Of a stretch of 64,000 bases of DNA, positions 27,380-40,392 are shown piece by piece. Origin of the DNA: Chthoniobacteraceae bacterium (GTDB taxonomy: Bacteria; Verrucomicrobiota; Verrucomicrobiia; Chthoniobacterales; Chthoniobacteraceae); NCBI GenBank assembly GCA_947476255.1, contig CANJPY010000002.1:51175-115174 (forward strand), read 5' to 3'. A program made the translations under genes and the position numbers. The notes under the pieces were generated by a model. The model was not told the origin of the DNA and did not search any database. It was given only the letters and a program-made list of their open reading frames with translations. Each line of letters opens with the position of its first letter. The first letter of the stretch is position 1.

Positions 27380-29611
27380 TCAGGGCTGGTTTGTGAGCTG
27401 TTGTTTCTGGCTCTTTTGTTGAGGCGCACCGTTGGTGGTTGGAGCGGAAAGCTGAATAAGGTCCCGCAAGATCTCCACGACTTCTCCCTCAGTTGCGACG
27501 AACTCGGGATCCCGGCTTGCGAGGGGGTCTTGGTCCGAAAGTTTGAGCCGCTTTTGTTTTGCATCCCCCAAGAGGAGACGACAGAACTTCGTGCCATGTG
27601 GCAAGTGCGGGATGGTAGCTTCACGCTCTACGTAGGCTTGTCGGGCTCTTTCGAGAATGGAGCGCCGTTCTGTTTCCACGAGGCTCAGACGATTTGCCGC
27701 ACGTTCGTTCCGCAAAGCATCGCGTTCGGAAATGATCTCCGCAAATGACGCTGATTCCGCGACCCGACGATTGGAACTCTCGCGGAGTTTATCGACAATG
27801 GCCTTGGGCATGGCGACTGGATTTCGCGTCAAAAGAGAATGGATGGCGTCATGCGGAAGAGGATCTGTTAAAGCGGCTTCTCCCTCTTGGGGGAGATCCA
27901 ATGTGGAGGGTAAAATGATGTCGGATTTGACACCCAAAATTTGAGTGGATTGACCGTTGATGCGGTAAAACTTGCCTACCGTCAACGCGAGGCCGCCAAT
28001 CGGAAGCGGTTTGCGCGCACCCAAATACTCGGTGAGCGGTACGGTCGCCTGCACGGATCCTTTGCCGAAGGTTTGTTCGCCGCCAACCACAACTGCACGG
28101 GCATAGTCTTGCAGGGCGCCAGCCACAAGTTCGCTGGCCGAGGCACTATTGTGGTCTGTCAAAACAACCAGAGGCCCGGAATAAACGGCTTTTTGGGACC
28201 GCATTCTGAGTGGCTTGAGAACTTCGGTTTCCTCGCCCGGTGCCCGCACTTGCGCAATGGGAACGCGCCCGCAAAAAAGCCCGCCAACTTCAATGGCTTC
28301 GTCCAGCAGGCCTCCAAGATTGCCTCGAAAATCTAAGACCAAGCCGTCTATTTTTTCGGCCTCCATGCGTCGCAGCAGGACACCCACATCACGGGAAACA
28401 CTGCTCGATCTTGGCCCGATGCCATTGGGTTCATCTCCATAAAAGGCTGGGACAACCACCCAGCCGAGGCGGTGCGCGGGTTTATTGGCTTGGCTTGGAC
28501 AGTGAAGGATCTTCGCATACGCCTCGCCATCGACACTGCGCATTTCGTCGCGTCGTATGCCTATAATCACGCGTTGTGCGGGATCCGCTGCCCGTGCAGG
28601 AATGACTTTGAGCCGGACGATGGTATTTTTTTTGCCGCGCAGCAAGGCGAGTGCGCGAGGCATCGGCAAGCCGTCGAGTTCGCTGAAATTCCCGGTGTCT
28701 TCCGCTACTGCAACGATGCGGTCGTTGATCCGCAGGCGGCCATCTTTCTGTGCAGGACCTCCGGGCATCAGCCCTGCGACTCGTAATCCTGCAGGATCAC
28801 TATCCAGCGTGATACCAATCCCGATGCGTGTGAGTCGGATTTCATTCTCAGTGTCCTCAAGCTCTTCCTGAGTCAGGTAATCTGAATGTGCGTCGCAGGC
28901 TCGCGCGAGGGCGAGTAACGCCGGAGAAAGACGGTCTTTGAGTAACGCTGGTTGGATGAAATTCAAGAGCTTGGTGACGCGTTTCTGAATTTGTGCCGTT
29001 GCTTTGTCTTGTGGCATTCCTTCCAAGCGGTATTCCAAAAGTTCGGCGCCGATTTGGGCGGTCCAGAGCTGGAGGGCTTCGGACGCATCTGCCGGCCAGG
29101 GCGCTTTATCTCGGTAGAGCTCGGTGGTCCACGCATTGGAAAATTCCCAAGTACCTGCTGCCAATCCGATTGCGGTGTGGTAAAAGGCGGTTAACCGCTC
29201 CGTATAAAGCGCGTGTATCGCATTCACCGCCTCCAATTTTCCTTCTTTGAGCGATGTGGCAAAGGTCTCTCCGAAGCGCGCATGTAGCTCGGATAAATCG
29301 CTTTGAAAAAAGTACAAGCGGTCCGGATCAAGCAGGTCGAAATACCTGTCCAGCGCACGTTTTGAAAAACGGGAGTCGAGGGGTTGTCGAAGGTAATGCT
29401 GCGATTCAATAAGCGTGGCTGTGGTCGCCGCGACTTTCGGCCAGAGGTCCTCGTCTGGGGAGGTCGAGGATGTCGTTTTTGGGGCTTTGGCTTTTGCGGT
29501 CGCCCCGCCCGGGCCCGCGCCAGAGACGGGGGGCTGGTACAGAAAGAGAACCGCTAATACCGCGACAAACAGACGGCTTAAAAGCCGGCTTAAAAGACGG
29601 TCCAGCGACAT
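27380..29611 (-). CDS. Carboxy-terminal processing protease, S41 family (Tsp/Prc type)
   Basis: About 743 residues from the ATG at 29611; a TTG four codons upstream is an alternative. A signal peptide is present (LLSRLFVAVLAVLFLYQPP). The N-terminal domain (residues ~50-230) is the Tsp/Prc helical region (RFSKRALDRYFDLLDPDRLY). A PDZ domain (~250-340, with GLRVAGLMPGGPAQKDGRLR) is followed by the protease domain with Ser in DHNSASASELVAG and Lys in TFGKGSVQATVPL. It ends with the long C-terminal extension of the Prc type. It probably degrades or trims periplasmic proteins, including peptidoglycan enzymes. It is cotranscribed with the L,D-transpeptidase (58 bp upstream) and rfaE2. Confidence 0.93.
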   Translation of the reverse strand: MSLDRLLSRLLSRLFVAVLAVLFLYQPPVSGAGPGGATAKAKAPKTTSSTSPDEDLWPKVAATTATLIESQHYLRQPLDSRFSKRALDRYFDLLDPDRLYFFQSDLSELHARFGETFATSLKEGKLEAVNAIHALYTERLTAFYHTAIGLAAGTWEFSNAWTTELYRDKAPWPADASEALQLWTAQIGAELLEYRLEGMPQDKATAQIQKRVTKLLNFIQPALLKDRLSPALLALARACDAHSDYLTQEELEDTENEIRLTRIGIGITLDSDPAGLRVAGLMPGGPAQKDGRLRINDRIVAVAEDTGNFSELDGLPMPRALALLRGKKNTIVRLKVIPARAADPAQRVIIGIRRDEMRSVDGEAYAKILHCPSQANKPAHRLGWVVVPAFYGDEPNGIGPRSSSVSRDVGVLLRRMEAEKIDGLVLDFRGNLGGLLDEAIEVGGLFCGRVPIAQVRAPGEETEVLKPLRMRSQKAVYSGPLVVLTDHNSASASELVAGALQDYARAVVVGGEQTFGKGSVQATVPLTEYLGARKPLPIGGLALTVGKFYRINGQSTQILGVKSDIILPSTLDLPQEGEAALTDPLPHDAIHSLLTRNPVAMPKAIVDKLRESSNRRVAESASFAEIISERDALRNERAANRLSLVETERRSILERARQAYVEREATIPHLPHGTKFCRLLLGDAKQKRLKLSDQDPLASRDPEFVATEGEVVEILRDLIQLSAPTTNGAPQQKSQKQQLTNQP

Positions 29612-29669
29612 GGAGCTATGCAAGAGAAGCGGTGCTTTTTGAGAAATAGGCGCACAGCCTGTTCATGGG

Positions 29670-30269
29670 TCAGCCTCTTAAAAGTTGTGCGAACCGATCC
29701 CCTGCGTGTTCTTTAAGAACCGTCTTTAGTGGTTTGTTTAAAATCTCGACACGGGCACCAACGTCGATCGCTTCAAAAACTCTGACAACGTCCTTGGAGG
29801 CCATGCGAATGCATCCCCAGCTTACAGGTTTTCCCAACAGTCTCTCCTCAGGAGTTCCATGAATATAGATATAGCGCTTGTAGGAATTCTGATTCTGCGA
29901 CTCCAACCCTCGCAGCCATATAATACGCGTTACAATGGGATCACGCCCGGGCGCGTTGGGCGGAAGGACCTCGCGGGTAGGGCGGCGTTCTTTAAACACC
30001 GTCCCTTCACGCACGCTGCTGCCTATTTTTTCGGCGACCTGCAACGTTCCCAGAGGCGTTGCATAACTCCCGAGACGGTCGCCAAGGCCGAATCTTGAAG
30101 TTGAAATCGGAAAACGTGCCATCTCTAATCCATCCTGCCAGAGCACCATTTTCTGATCCGCCACGCTCACGAGTAAACTCACCTCCGAGGCTTTGCATGC
30201 CGTCCAAGGCCCCAATAAAGTGAGCGCTACGGCAGCTAAAGCGATAAGAGCTCTGGAACTGTGCGGCAT
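29670..30269 (-). CDS. L,D-transpeptidase (YkuD domain)
   Basis: A 199-residue exported enzyme. It has a signal peptide (ALIALAAVALTLLGPWTA), a beta-rich YkuD core beginning SLLVSVADQKMVLWQDG, and the catalytic signature IYIHGT (His137) with SWGCIRM (Cys153). YkuD enzymes make 3-3 peptidoglycan crosslinks or attach lipoproteins to the wall. The basic N-terminus is short and the length is compact, consistent with a single-domain enzyme. It heads the ldt-prc-rfaE2-purN strand block; its promoter is probably in the gap before 30562. Confidence 0.9.
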   Translation of the reverse strand: MPHSSRALIALAAVALTLLGPWTACKASEVSLLVSVADQKMVLWQDGLEMARFPISTSRFGLGDRLGSYATPLGTLQVAEKIGSSVREGTVFKERRPTREVLPPNAPGRDPIVTRIIWLRGLESQNQNSYKRYIYIHGTPEERLLGKPVSWGCIRMASKDVVRVFEAIDVGARVEILNKPLKTVLKEHAGDRFAQLLRG

Positions 30270-30490
30270 AAATGGATGGTTTCAGTGAAAAAGAACGGCC
30301 CTTCTCATTAGCTCAAAATGCCGGGAAAATAAAGGTGGAAGTCGGAATAAACGTATAAATTTAGGTTCACTTCAAAAAAAGGGACCCTGAAAACTAAAGA
30401 ACCAGGGCAGTTCAAATAGACTTCCTTTTTTATAGTCAGAGACCGCACGGCGCTTGTCGGGGGGGGCGCTACGGCCAACCGCAAACGAAC

Positions 30491-30518
30491 CGCCGAGCCT
30501 AAAGTATTGCGCTCGGCG
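30491..30518 (+). other. Stem-loop 1 (overlaps the terminator-like hairpin)
   Basis: CGCCGAGC (30491-30498) pairs with GCTCGGCG (30511-30518) across a 12-nt loop. Its 3' arm shares four bases with the next hairpin, so only one of the two can form at a time. Confidence 0.6.
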
Positions 30519-30539
30519 ATTCGCCAAAATCGCCTTTTT
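30515..30539 (+). terminator. Terminator-like hairpin on the plus strand
   Basis: GGCGATT (30515-30521) pairs with AATCGCC (30528-30534), followed directly by TTTTT (30535-30539). This is the classical intrinsic terminator layout, but for rightward transcription; no recognised plus-strand gene lies immediately before it. Confidence 0.55.
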
Positions 30540-30561
30540 AATAATAATGTTTAACCTCGGC

Positions 30562-34388
<3,827 letters not shown>

Positions 34389-34404
34389 GGGCGGAGTGTC
34401 TGCG

Positions 34405-34497
34405 CTAAGCCTTTGTGTTGCGGGTAGCTACCTGCTTTGGTTTCTCTTTTTTAGGCTTTTTCACTTCCTTCTTTTGACTGTTATTTCCCTTTGCCAT
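34405..34497 (-). CDS. 30-residue lysine-rich small protein
   Basis: An ATG at 34497 opens a 31-codon frame ending with TAG at 34405, giving [20 protein letters not shown] followed by [10 protein letters not shown]. It is 37% lysine with no hydrophobic segment, so it is soluble and probably nucleic-acid binding or disordered. Short ORFs beginning M-x-K-G-N-N-x-Q-K-K-E occur, as I recall, in other Gram-negative genomes, but I cannot confirm that here. It is divergent from the VF530 gene (67 bp between starts) and convergent with DUF1501 copy 2. The start has no good Shine-Dalgarno. Confidence 0.6.
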   Translation of the reverse strand: MAKGNNSQKKEVKKPKKEKPKQVATRNTKA

Positions 34498-34564
34498 AGC
34501 AACTGTGTTTATTGACTGTCGGAGTTTAGTCGTCGAGTCTATTCGAGGCTTGCAGAGCCACCCC

Positions 34565-34786
34565 ATGACAGAATTTCACTCAAACGATCCATTACACGGC
34601 ATCACTCTTGAGAAAATCATGCTCGCGTTGGTCGAACACTATGGTTGGGAGGAATTGGGGCAACGTATTGACATCCGCTGCTTTAATGTGGATCCAAGCC
34701 TGAAATCGAGTCTCACGTTTTTAAGAAAAACCCCGTGGGCGCGAAAGAAAGTGGAGAGCCTTTATGTGTGGACCTTCACGGAATAA
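34565..34786 (+). CDS. VF530 family (DUF2132) small DNA-binding protein
   Basis: A 73-residue protein from the ATG at 34565; an upstream frame to 34505 adds 20 residues that do not fit the family. It matches VF530 along its whole length: [20 protein letters not shown], then [38 protein letters not shown] and SLYVW. VF530 of Vibrio fischeri has a solved structure and is described as DNA binding; the biological role is unknown. It is divergent from the lysine-rich mini-gene and 131 bp ahead of the COG0523 GTPase. Confidence 0.9.
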   Translation: MTEFHSNDPLHGITLEKIMLALVEHYGWEELGQRIDIRCFNVDPSLKSSLTFLRKTPWARKKVESLYVWTFTE

Positions 34787-34917
34787 AAGGGGGGCAAACC
34801 AATTTCAAGAGAACTGGTAAGTGCGATGCACGCTGTGCTCGAAACGGCGGTGTGAGTTGCGTGCTTGTGGAGAGTTTTTTTTGCCTGAACATCCATTCGC
34901 TGTTAACTTGGCTCCTT

Positions 34918-36069
34918 ATGACCTCCCCCGATGCTTCTTCGTCCTCCGCCAAAGCTTTGTACATTATGGTTGGCGGCTTTTTAGGTGCAGGGAAGACGAC
35001 GGCGGTTGCCGCTTTGGCGCAACGACTGAGCGCCAAAGGACTCCGCGTGGGATTGATTACAAACGATCAGGGCCAGGAGTTGGTGGATACGGCAATGTTA
35101 CGCGCCAAGGGGTTTGCAACCGAGGAGATTCCAGGCGGCTGTTTCTGTTGCCGGTTTAATTCACTCGTGGATGCGGCTGACCGCTTAACGGAAGCAACGC
35201 GCCCCGACGTTTTCATCGCGGAGCCTGTGGGGAGTTGCACCGACCTTGTGGCGACTGTGACGTACCCGCTGAGGCGGATGTATGGAAGCCAGTTCCGGAT
35301 TGCGCCTCTGAGTGTGCTTGTGGATCCCGTGCGGGCCCAGCGCGTCTTCGGCCTTCAGGCAGGTGGAAGCTTTTCTCAGAAGGTTATTTATATTTATAAG
35401 AAGCAGTTGGAGGAAGCCGACTTTATCGTGATCAGCAAGTCTGAACTGCTTGACGAGGGCCAGATGCAGGCGCTCAAAAAGGCCATTGCCTTGGAGTTTC
35501 CAAACGCGGAAGTCCTCGCGGCCTCCGTCCGGTCGGGCGCGGGAGTCGACGACTGGTTTGAAAAAATTGAAGCTGGGGAACAGGTGGAGCGGAGCACGAT
35601 GGCGGTTGATTATGGTGTTTATGCTGAAGGTGAAGCCCTCCTGGGCTGGCTCAACGCCACGGTCGCGTGCACGCCCGATGTTGAGTTTGATGCGAATGTC
35701 TTCCTGCGCGCGTTTGCGGCCGAAATGCAGAGACGCCTCCAGTTGGCAGGAGCAGAAATCGCCCACTTGAAAATGACTTTCAGTCCCGACGAGGGGCTCG
35801 GTGATATCGCTGTCGTGAATCTGGTCCGGAGTGATTTTGTTCCGGAACTCGCGATCCGTTTGGAACAGCCTGCAGGGAGCGGTCAGGTCATTGTGAATCT
35901 CAGGGCGGAGGCGGATCCTGAAACGCTTTCGAGTGTACTGCGGGACGCACTGCCGGCCGCAACGCTGGACGTCCCTGGATTAAACGCAGCCCTGGAGCAT
36001 CTCGAGTTTTTCAAGCCAGGGAAGCCCGTTCCGACCCACCGCGTGGGAGCGGAAAGTCAGAATCTTTAG
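34918..36069 (+). CDS. COG0523/CobW-type G3E family GTPase (metallochaperone-like)
   Basis: 383 residues from the ATG at 34918. Walker A is VGGFLGAGKTT (residues ~18-28) and the COG0523 metal motif is GGCFCC (Cys75, Cys77, Cys78). A guanine-specificity-type segment ISKSELLD appears later, in place of the usual NKxD. The C-terminal CobW_C-like domain (residues ~250-370) ends in the proline-rich KPGKPVPTH. COG0523 GTPases deliver Zn, Co or other metals. No zinc-regulated neighbour or Zur box was recognised here. It ends 17 bp before the convergent DUF1501 copy 3. Confidence 0.9.
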   Translation: MTSPDASSSSAKALYIMVGGFLGAGKTTAVAALAQRLSAKGLRVGLITNDQGQELVDTAMLRAKGFATEEIPGGCFCCRFNSLVDAADRLTEATRPDVFIAEPVGSCTDLVATVTYPLRRMYGSQFRIAPLSVLVDPVRAQRVFGLQAGGSFSQKVIYIYKKQLEEADFIVISKSELLDEGQMQALKKAIALEFPNAEVLAASVRSGAGVDDWFEKIEAGEQVERSTMAVDYGVYAEGEALLGWLNATVACTPDVEFDANVFLRAFAAEMQRRLQLAGAEIAHLKMTFSPDEGLGDIAVVNLVRSDFVPELAIRLEQPAGSGQVIVNLRAEADPETLSSVLRDALPAATLDVPGLNAALEHLEFFKPGKPVPTHRVGAESQNL

Positions 36070-36086
36070 GGGCTGGGGCTCTGAGG

Positions 36087-37523
36087 TTAGCCTCTGCCCA
36101 TCAACTCTGGAATGGGCCGTCCGTTTTGGACAATGTGCGTCGGTCGGCCGTTAAAGTCGTTGATGACTTCCTTGCTGCTGTCGATGCCAAGGTGATGGTA
36201 AATCGTGGCAAGGAAATCGTCCGGTCCGCAGGCGCGTTCGATGACGTCTTCGCCGCGTTTATCGGTGGCGCCAATGACACCTCCGGTTTGGATCCCGCCA
36301 CCTGCCCAGATGTTGCTGAAGGCGCGCGGCCAGTGGTCGCGGCCGGGTTGTGAAGTTCCAGCGGGTGCGCTGCCATCGCCGCCTCCGGTGCTCGGACTGT
36401 ACTCAATTTTGGGCGTCCGACCGAACTCACCGGTAACGACTACGAGGACACGCTTGTCGAGGCCGCGGGCGTAGACGTCCTCGATGAGTGCGGATACGGC
36501 TTGGTCGTAGGCTGCGGAACGAAAACGCAGGGCGTCGAAAATGTTGTGATTCACGGCGTGATCATCCCAATTGGCTACACGGCCGCATTGAGGTCCGCTG
36601 AGGCTGCTTGTGATGATTTCCACACCCGCTTCTACAAGACGACGTGCGAGCAGCAGTTGTTGACCCCAGCGGTTGCGACCATAACGGTCGCGCGTTTGAG
36701 TGTCTTCTTTGTTCAGGTCGAACGCATCCCGGGTCTGCGGGTTTGTGAGCAGAGCCACAGCTTGAGATTCAAATTGATCCAAGGCTCCAAGCTCGCCCAG
36801 CGTGTCGAAAGCCCGCTCCATCGTATCGAGGCTTTTACGAAGCATGACGCGATCGCCAAGCCGGACAGCGTCCGATTTGTCAGAGAGTCCGATATTGGGA
36901 ACTTCGAAGTCAGGGCGGTTTGGGTCGCCGGAAATCGAGAACGGCGCGTAGGCCGCCCCAACATAGACCGGCCCATTGTATTCGATGACTGGATTGACCC
37001 CGATGTAGTTGGGAAGAGGGTTTGACCTTCCGCCCTCGCGCGCGCGGATGGAAGCTGCAACTGACATCCAATCGGGATAACGGGGTTTCGGTTTGTCCCG
37101 CGTGTCAGGGTCTCCAGACAGCAACTGCATGGAGCCGGCCGGGTGCCCTGCTGCCTTCTGATTCATCGAACGCAAAATCGTAAATTTATCCGCGATCCTC
37201 GCCTGCAGCGGCAAGAGTTCAGTGATGCGCGTCCCGGGAATTTTCGTCGCGATGGTTTTGAAGGGGCCGCGGTATTCGCTCCCAATATCGGGCTTGGGAT
37301 CGTAGGTATCCAAATGCGAACAACCGCCTGGTTGCCAGACCATGATCACAGCGGTGCGATCTGCTTTTTTTCCACCTGCCATCGCCGCTGCCTGAGCGCG
37401 CATTTTCAGAAGTCCGGGTAAACCCAGACTCGCAAACCCCGAGAGACCAATCCGCATAAAACTACGGCGGTTCAGAGGGCCCGAACAAGCCAAGATTGAG
37501 GAGGGTAAAAGACCGTTAGACAT
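36087..37523 (-). CDS. DUF1501 domain-containing protein (copy 3)
   Basis: A 478-residue exported protein. Tat-like motif NRRSFMRIGLSGFASLGLPG (residues ~18-37). Family marks: VIMVWQPGGCSHLDTYDPKP, ITELLPLQARIADKFTILRS, NWDDHAVNHNIF, and VTGEFGRTPKIEYSPSTGGG with GRDHWPRAFSNIWAGGGIQTG. It differs from copies 1 and 2 in its long acidic/Gly-rich insert before GRDHW (~385-405). It is the last gene of the minus-strand cluster with the cytochrome-WD40, PVC heme and GH-like genes, 157 bp after the cytochrome-WD40 gene. The function of the family is unknown. Confidence 0.92.
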   Translation of the reverse strand: MSNGLLPSSILACSGPLNRRSFMRIGLSGFASLGLPGLLKMRAQAAAMAGGKKADRTAVIMVWQPGGCSHLDTYDPKPDIGSEYRGPFKTIATKIPGTRITELLPLQARIADKFTILRSMNQKAAGHPAGSMQLLSGDPDTRDKPKPRYPDWMSVAASIRAREGGRSNPLPNYIGVNPVIEYNGPVYVGAAYAPFSISGDPNRPDFEVPNIGLSDKSDAVRLGDRVMLRKSLDTMERAFDTLGELGALDQFESQAVALLTNPQTRDAFDLNKEDTQTRDRYGRNRWGQQLLLARRLVEAGVEIITSSLSGPQCGRVANWDDHAVNHNIFDALRFRSAAYDQAVSALIEDVYARGLDKRVLVVVTGEFGRTPKIEYSPSTGGGDGSAPAGTSQPGRDHWPRAFSNIWAGGGIQTGGVIGATDKRGEDVIERACGPDDFLATIYHHLGIDSSKEVINDFNGRPTHIVQNGRPIPELMGRG

Positions 37524-37680
37524 GACGAGGCCGTTGTCTCTATCGAAACTACAAATGCAGCGGACTTGTGTGAAGGGAAGGTTTCCTAAGCGGCTTAATT
37601 AAACCGGCATCTATTCTTAAATTAATCTCCGAGGCAGAATACGCTTAGTTAGTGCGCTTTGACGACAATTTTGGCTGAAA

Positions 37681-40392
37681 TCACGGCGTTTTTTGAGGGG
37701 CCCCAAAGAGGACGAGTTCCGCCCCAGTGGAACTGTCCCAGAGACGAAGGGCGCTGTCCTCGCCGCCCCCGACAATATGTGCCGCATGGGTTGCGCTTGC
37801 TGCGGCTTGCATAAAGTCTGGAAGCTTGGCGAGCGACCTGACTTCTGCGCCCTCGTCGGTCACAATGCGCACCTGGTTATCCGCGCTGGAAGTGACGAGT
37901 TTGCTGGTAGCGCCAAGGTATTGAATACCTGTGACCTCTTTGCTCCAACCTGTGATTTTTTTGGCGCGTTCTCCAGAGCTCATTTCCCAGGTGTTCACTA
38001 AACCGTCTGCCCCAGCTGTGGCCAACATGCGCCCATCGGCCCTGAAGGCGACGCCCATCACATGCTGGGTATGCGCCTCGAGACTGTAAATGGGCCTGCC
38101 AGAAGTGACGTCGGTGATCCTGCCCAACCGGTCCGCACCACCCGAGGCGAGGCGCGTTCCATCGGGTGAAAAATCGAGAGCCAACACCGTGTCGCTGTGT
38201 TTGTCTTTCCACGTCTGGAGCAACTTTCCGGAGTCTGGGTCCCAAAGGTGGACGTCTCCGGACCGCGTGGGTTCGCCGCCACCTGTCGCCAACATTCGAG
38301 CGTTCGGACTAAAGCGAACGGCACAAACTCGGTCGACAAAGGTGGAGGAGGGAATGGCGCCGCCGAGGGCGTGCTCCAGTTTCCACTGGTCGGGGGGGGC
38401 TGTTTTTGCGATGCGCCCGCCGGATCCAAGAGTGATAAAATCTGCATTCGCTGGCGATACGACGGAGGCTGATGTGAGGGAACTTCCAAACGACAGTGAG
38501 CCCAGCGATGCACCGGAAATTGCCGACCACACGTACTGCCTGCCATCACTATATGCAACCGCTACCGAGAGGTTGTTGTTGGAAAACGCCACGGCAAGCG
38601 GGCGTATTTCAGTGCTGGGTTTTGCATTCTTGAGCGCCTCCAAGGACGCTTGCGTCGAAGACTGCACTTTTTTCGCAGCCTCTTGATCCCCTTCGGCCTT
38701 GCTGCGATTAAGCGCGTTTCCAGTCCGTGCGTCGGCAATCGTTTTTAGCTGCTCGTCGCCGTCTTTGATGTGATTCTCCGCCGAGATCACGGCAGTTGCT
38801 GCGGAGGTGGCGGCGGTGATAGCGGTGGCGAGTTTTGTGGAGGTATCTTTCCGTTTTGCCAGTGCAGCCGCCTTGGATATTCCCTCGGAAACTGCCGCCA
38901 ATTCAGCCGCGGCGATATCGTCCGCCTTCTCCGCGTCTTCGCGTACTTTTTGAGCGGGTGCGACAGCCTTGAGTTTTTCTGGAAGCTCTTTTTTTGCAGC
39001 TGCTATGGCTTCCGTAGCTTTCTTTTCCTGAACATCAAAAGCCTTGTTTTGGAGATCGATACGGGCGATCAGGCTCGCATGGTGCGCTGCATCGAGCCCC
39101 GCCCTCGCCATCTCCCATTCCAACTTGGCAAGTTTGTATTCACCCCTGGCGTCGCCGCGTAGTTGAAGTCCGGGTTTGCCGCTTTGAAAATCAAAAAGAC
39201 GGAGCGCAGAATCTGCGCAGGCGACGACCAAAGATTTGTGGTCTGTTGACATGGCGCAGGCCAGTGGCTCGGGTACATTAATTTCACGCAGAACCTTCGC
39301 TTCGGCGAGCGACCACACTGTGACGGAAGAATTCGCACAGAAAAGGAGGTTGTTGCCATCGGGGGACCAGGCCAGGGAACGCGCACCTATGAGGATTCCA
39401 GTCTCGGAGCGTTTCTGCATATCTCCCAATGACCACAGCGTCCAAGATCCATCTGCCAAAAGGCACGCGACCGTATTTCCGGCCGGTGAAAATTGAAGCG
39501 ATTTGACGTTGGCTTTCGGGCTGTCTCGAAATGTTTGCAGGACCGTCCCACCGCTCGCGTTGCACACGATCAGTCCAGCACTGGGGTCGACGGCAAGCAC
39601 GCGCTTTCCATCTGGACTCAATGTGCTCTGGGATGTTGTTGAAAGAGCGCCAATCGTCTGAATCTCGGCCGAAGATTGCTGCCGCCGCCAGATTTTGACT
39701 TCTTGAAACCCGCCGGAGGCGAGACGGTTTCCGTCAGGGCTGAAATGGAGTGCATGAACCTGTTCCTCATGCGCGGCATCGAGCTTTAGTTTGGGGTCCT
39801 TGAGCTGTGCCAGAAGTTGGCGAGAGCCGAGGTCGTAGAGAAACAATTGTCCGCCCCGACCGCACGCCGCGTAGCGACCGTCCGGCGTTATCGCGACGCT
39901 GTAGATCGGACGCGCACCGGGCGGGAGGGCATGGATGGTGATGTTTTCTGTCCGTTTGACGGATGCCTTGGCGCCTTGTTCAATCCACTCTCGGAGCAGT
40001 GCCAGTTGCTTGGGACTCAAATCAACTGCACCGGATTTGTTATCCTTGGGTGGCATCACCGCGTCGCCTTGATGAGAGGCACTCTGCAGCAGCAGGCTTT
40101 CTGCAGGTTTCCCCGAAATGACGGCCGGCCCCGATTCTCCCCCTTTTTTTATAAGCTCCGGAGTTTCTAAATTAAGCTTTGCTTTGGTGGTTGTCTTGTT
40201 GTGGCAAGGGATGCAATTGGGCTGGAGGAATGGCTGGATGTCCTTAAAAAAATCCAGATCTGCAGCGGCAGCCGGGACCCCTGCCAGCAGCCCGCTCGCA
40301 AGCGCCGTACAACGAGCAAGCTGTGCCACGAGACGGCACTCAAAGGAGTGCCCAAGCATTCGGAAAATAAAGAAGGGTGGGATAAATGCCAT
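37681..40392 (-). CDS. c-type cytochrome domain fused to WD40 repeats
   Basis: A 903-residue exported protein. A signal segment (LAQLARCTALASGLLAGVPA-like, ~22-42) precedes a planctomycete-type cytochrome domain with one heme motif (CIPCH, residues 60-64) and the typical KAKLNLETPELIKKGGESGP. WD40-type blades begin near residue 155 (IYSVAITPDGRYAACGRGGQ) and continue to ~410. A helical, Ala/Lys/Glu-rich coiled coil (residues ~420-580) interrupts the propeller, and more blades run to the C-terminus (VLALDFSPDGTRLASGGADR, VTGIQYLGATSKLVTSSADN). The family usually partners DUF1501 and DUF1553 genes; here DUF1501 copy 3 follows and no DUF1553 gene is adjacent. Confidence 0.9.
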   Translation of the reverse strand: MAFIPPFFIFRMLGHSFECRLVAQLARCTALASGLLAGVPAAAADLDFFKDIQPFLQPNCIPCHNKTTTKAKLNLETPELIKKGGESGPAVISGKPAESLLLQSASHQGDAVMPPKDNKSGAVDLSPKQLALLREWIEQGAKASVKRTENITIHALPPGARPIYSVAITPDGRYAACGRGGQLFLYDLGSRQLLAQLKDPKLKLDAAHEEQVHALHFSPDGNRLASGGFQEVKIWRRQQSSAEIQTIGALSTTSQSTLSPDGKRVLAVDPSAGLIVCNASGGTVLQTFRDSPKANVKSLQFSPAGNTVACLLADGSWTLWSLGDMQKRSETGILIGARSLAWSPDGNNLLFCANSSVTVWSLAEAKVLREINVPEPLACAMSTDHKSLVVACADSALRLFDFQSGKPGLQLRGDARGEYKLAKLEWEMARAGLDAAHHASLIARIDLQNKAFDVQEKKATEAIAAAKKELPEKLKAVAPAQKVREDAEKADDIAAAELAAVSEGISKAAALAKRKDTSTKLATAITAATSAATAVISAENHIKDGDEQLKTIADARTGNALNRSKAEGDQEAAKKVQSSTQASLEALKNAKPSTEIRPLAVAFSNNNLSVAVAYSDGRQYVWSAISGASLGSLSFGSSLTSASVVSPANADFITLGSGGRIAKTAPPDQWKLEHALGGAIPSSTFVDRVCAVRFSPNARMLATGGGEPTRSGDVHLWDPDSGKLLQTWKDKHSDTVLALDFSPDGTRLASGGADRLGRITDVTSGRPIYSLEAHTQHVMGVAFRADGRMLATAGADGLVNTWEMSSGERAKKITGWSKEVTGIQYLGATSKLVTSSADNQVRIVTDEGAEVRSLAKLPDFMQAAASATHAAHIVGGGEDSALRLWDSSTGAELVLFGAPQKTP

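Larger units (their letters stand above)
30270..30561. other. Gap between L,D-transpeptidase and isocitrate dehydrogenase genes, with hairpins
   Basis: The 292-bp gap must contain the promoter of the L,D-transpeptidase (minus strand). Its right part holds two overlapping stem-loops described as separate entries. No ORF or family-recognised RNA is visible. Confidence 0.4.

Noticed and set aside
27298..27624. N-terminal extension of RfaE2
   Set aside because: It overlaps the S41 protease 3' end in another frame; the 165-residue form is the normal family length.
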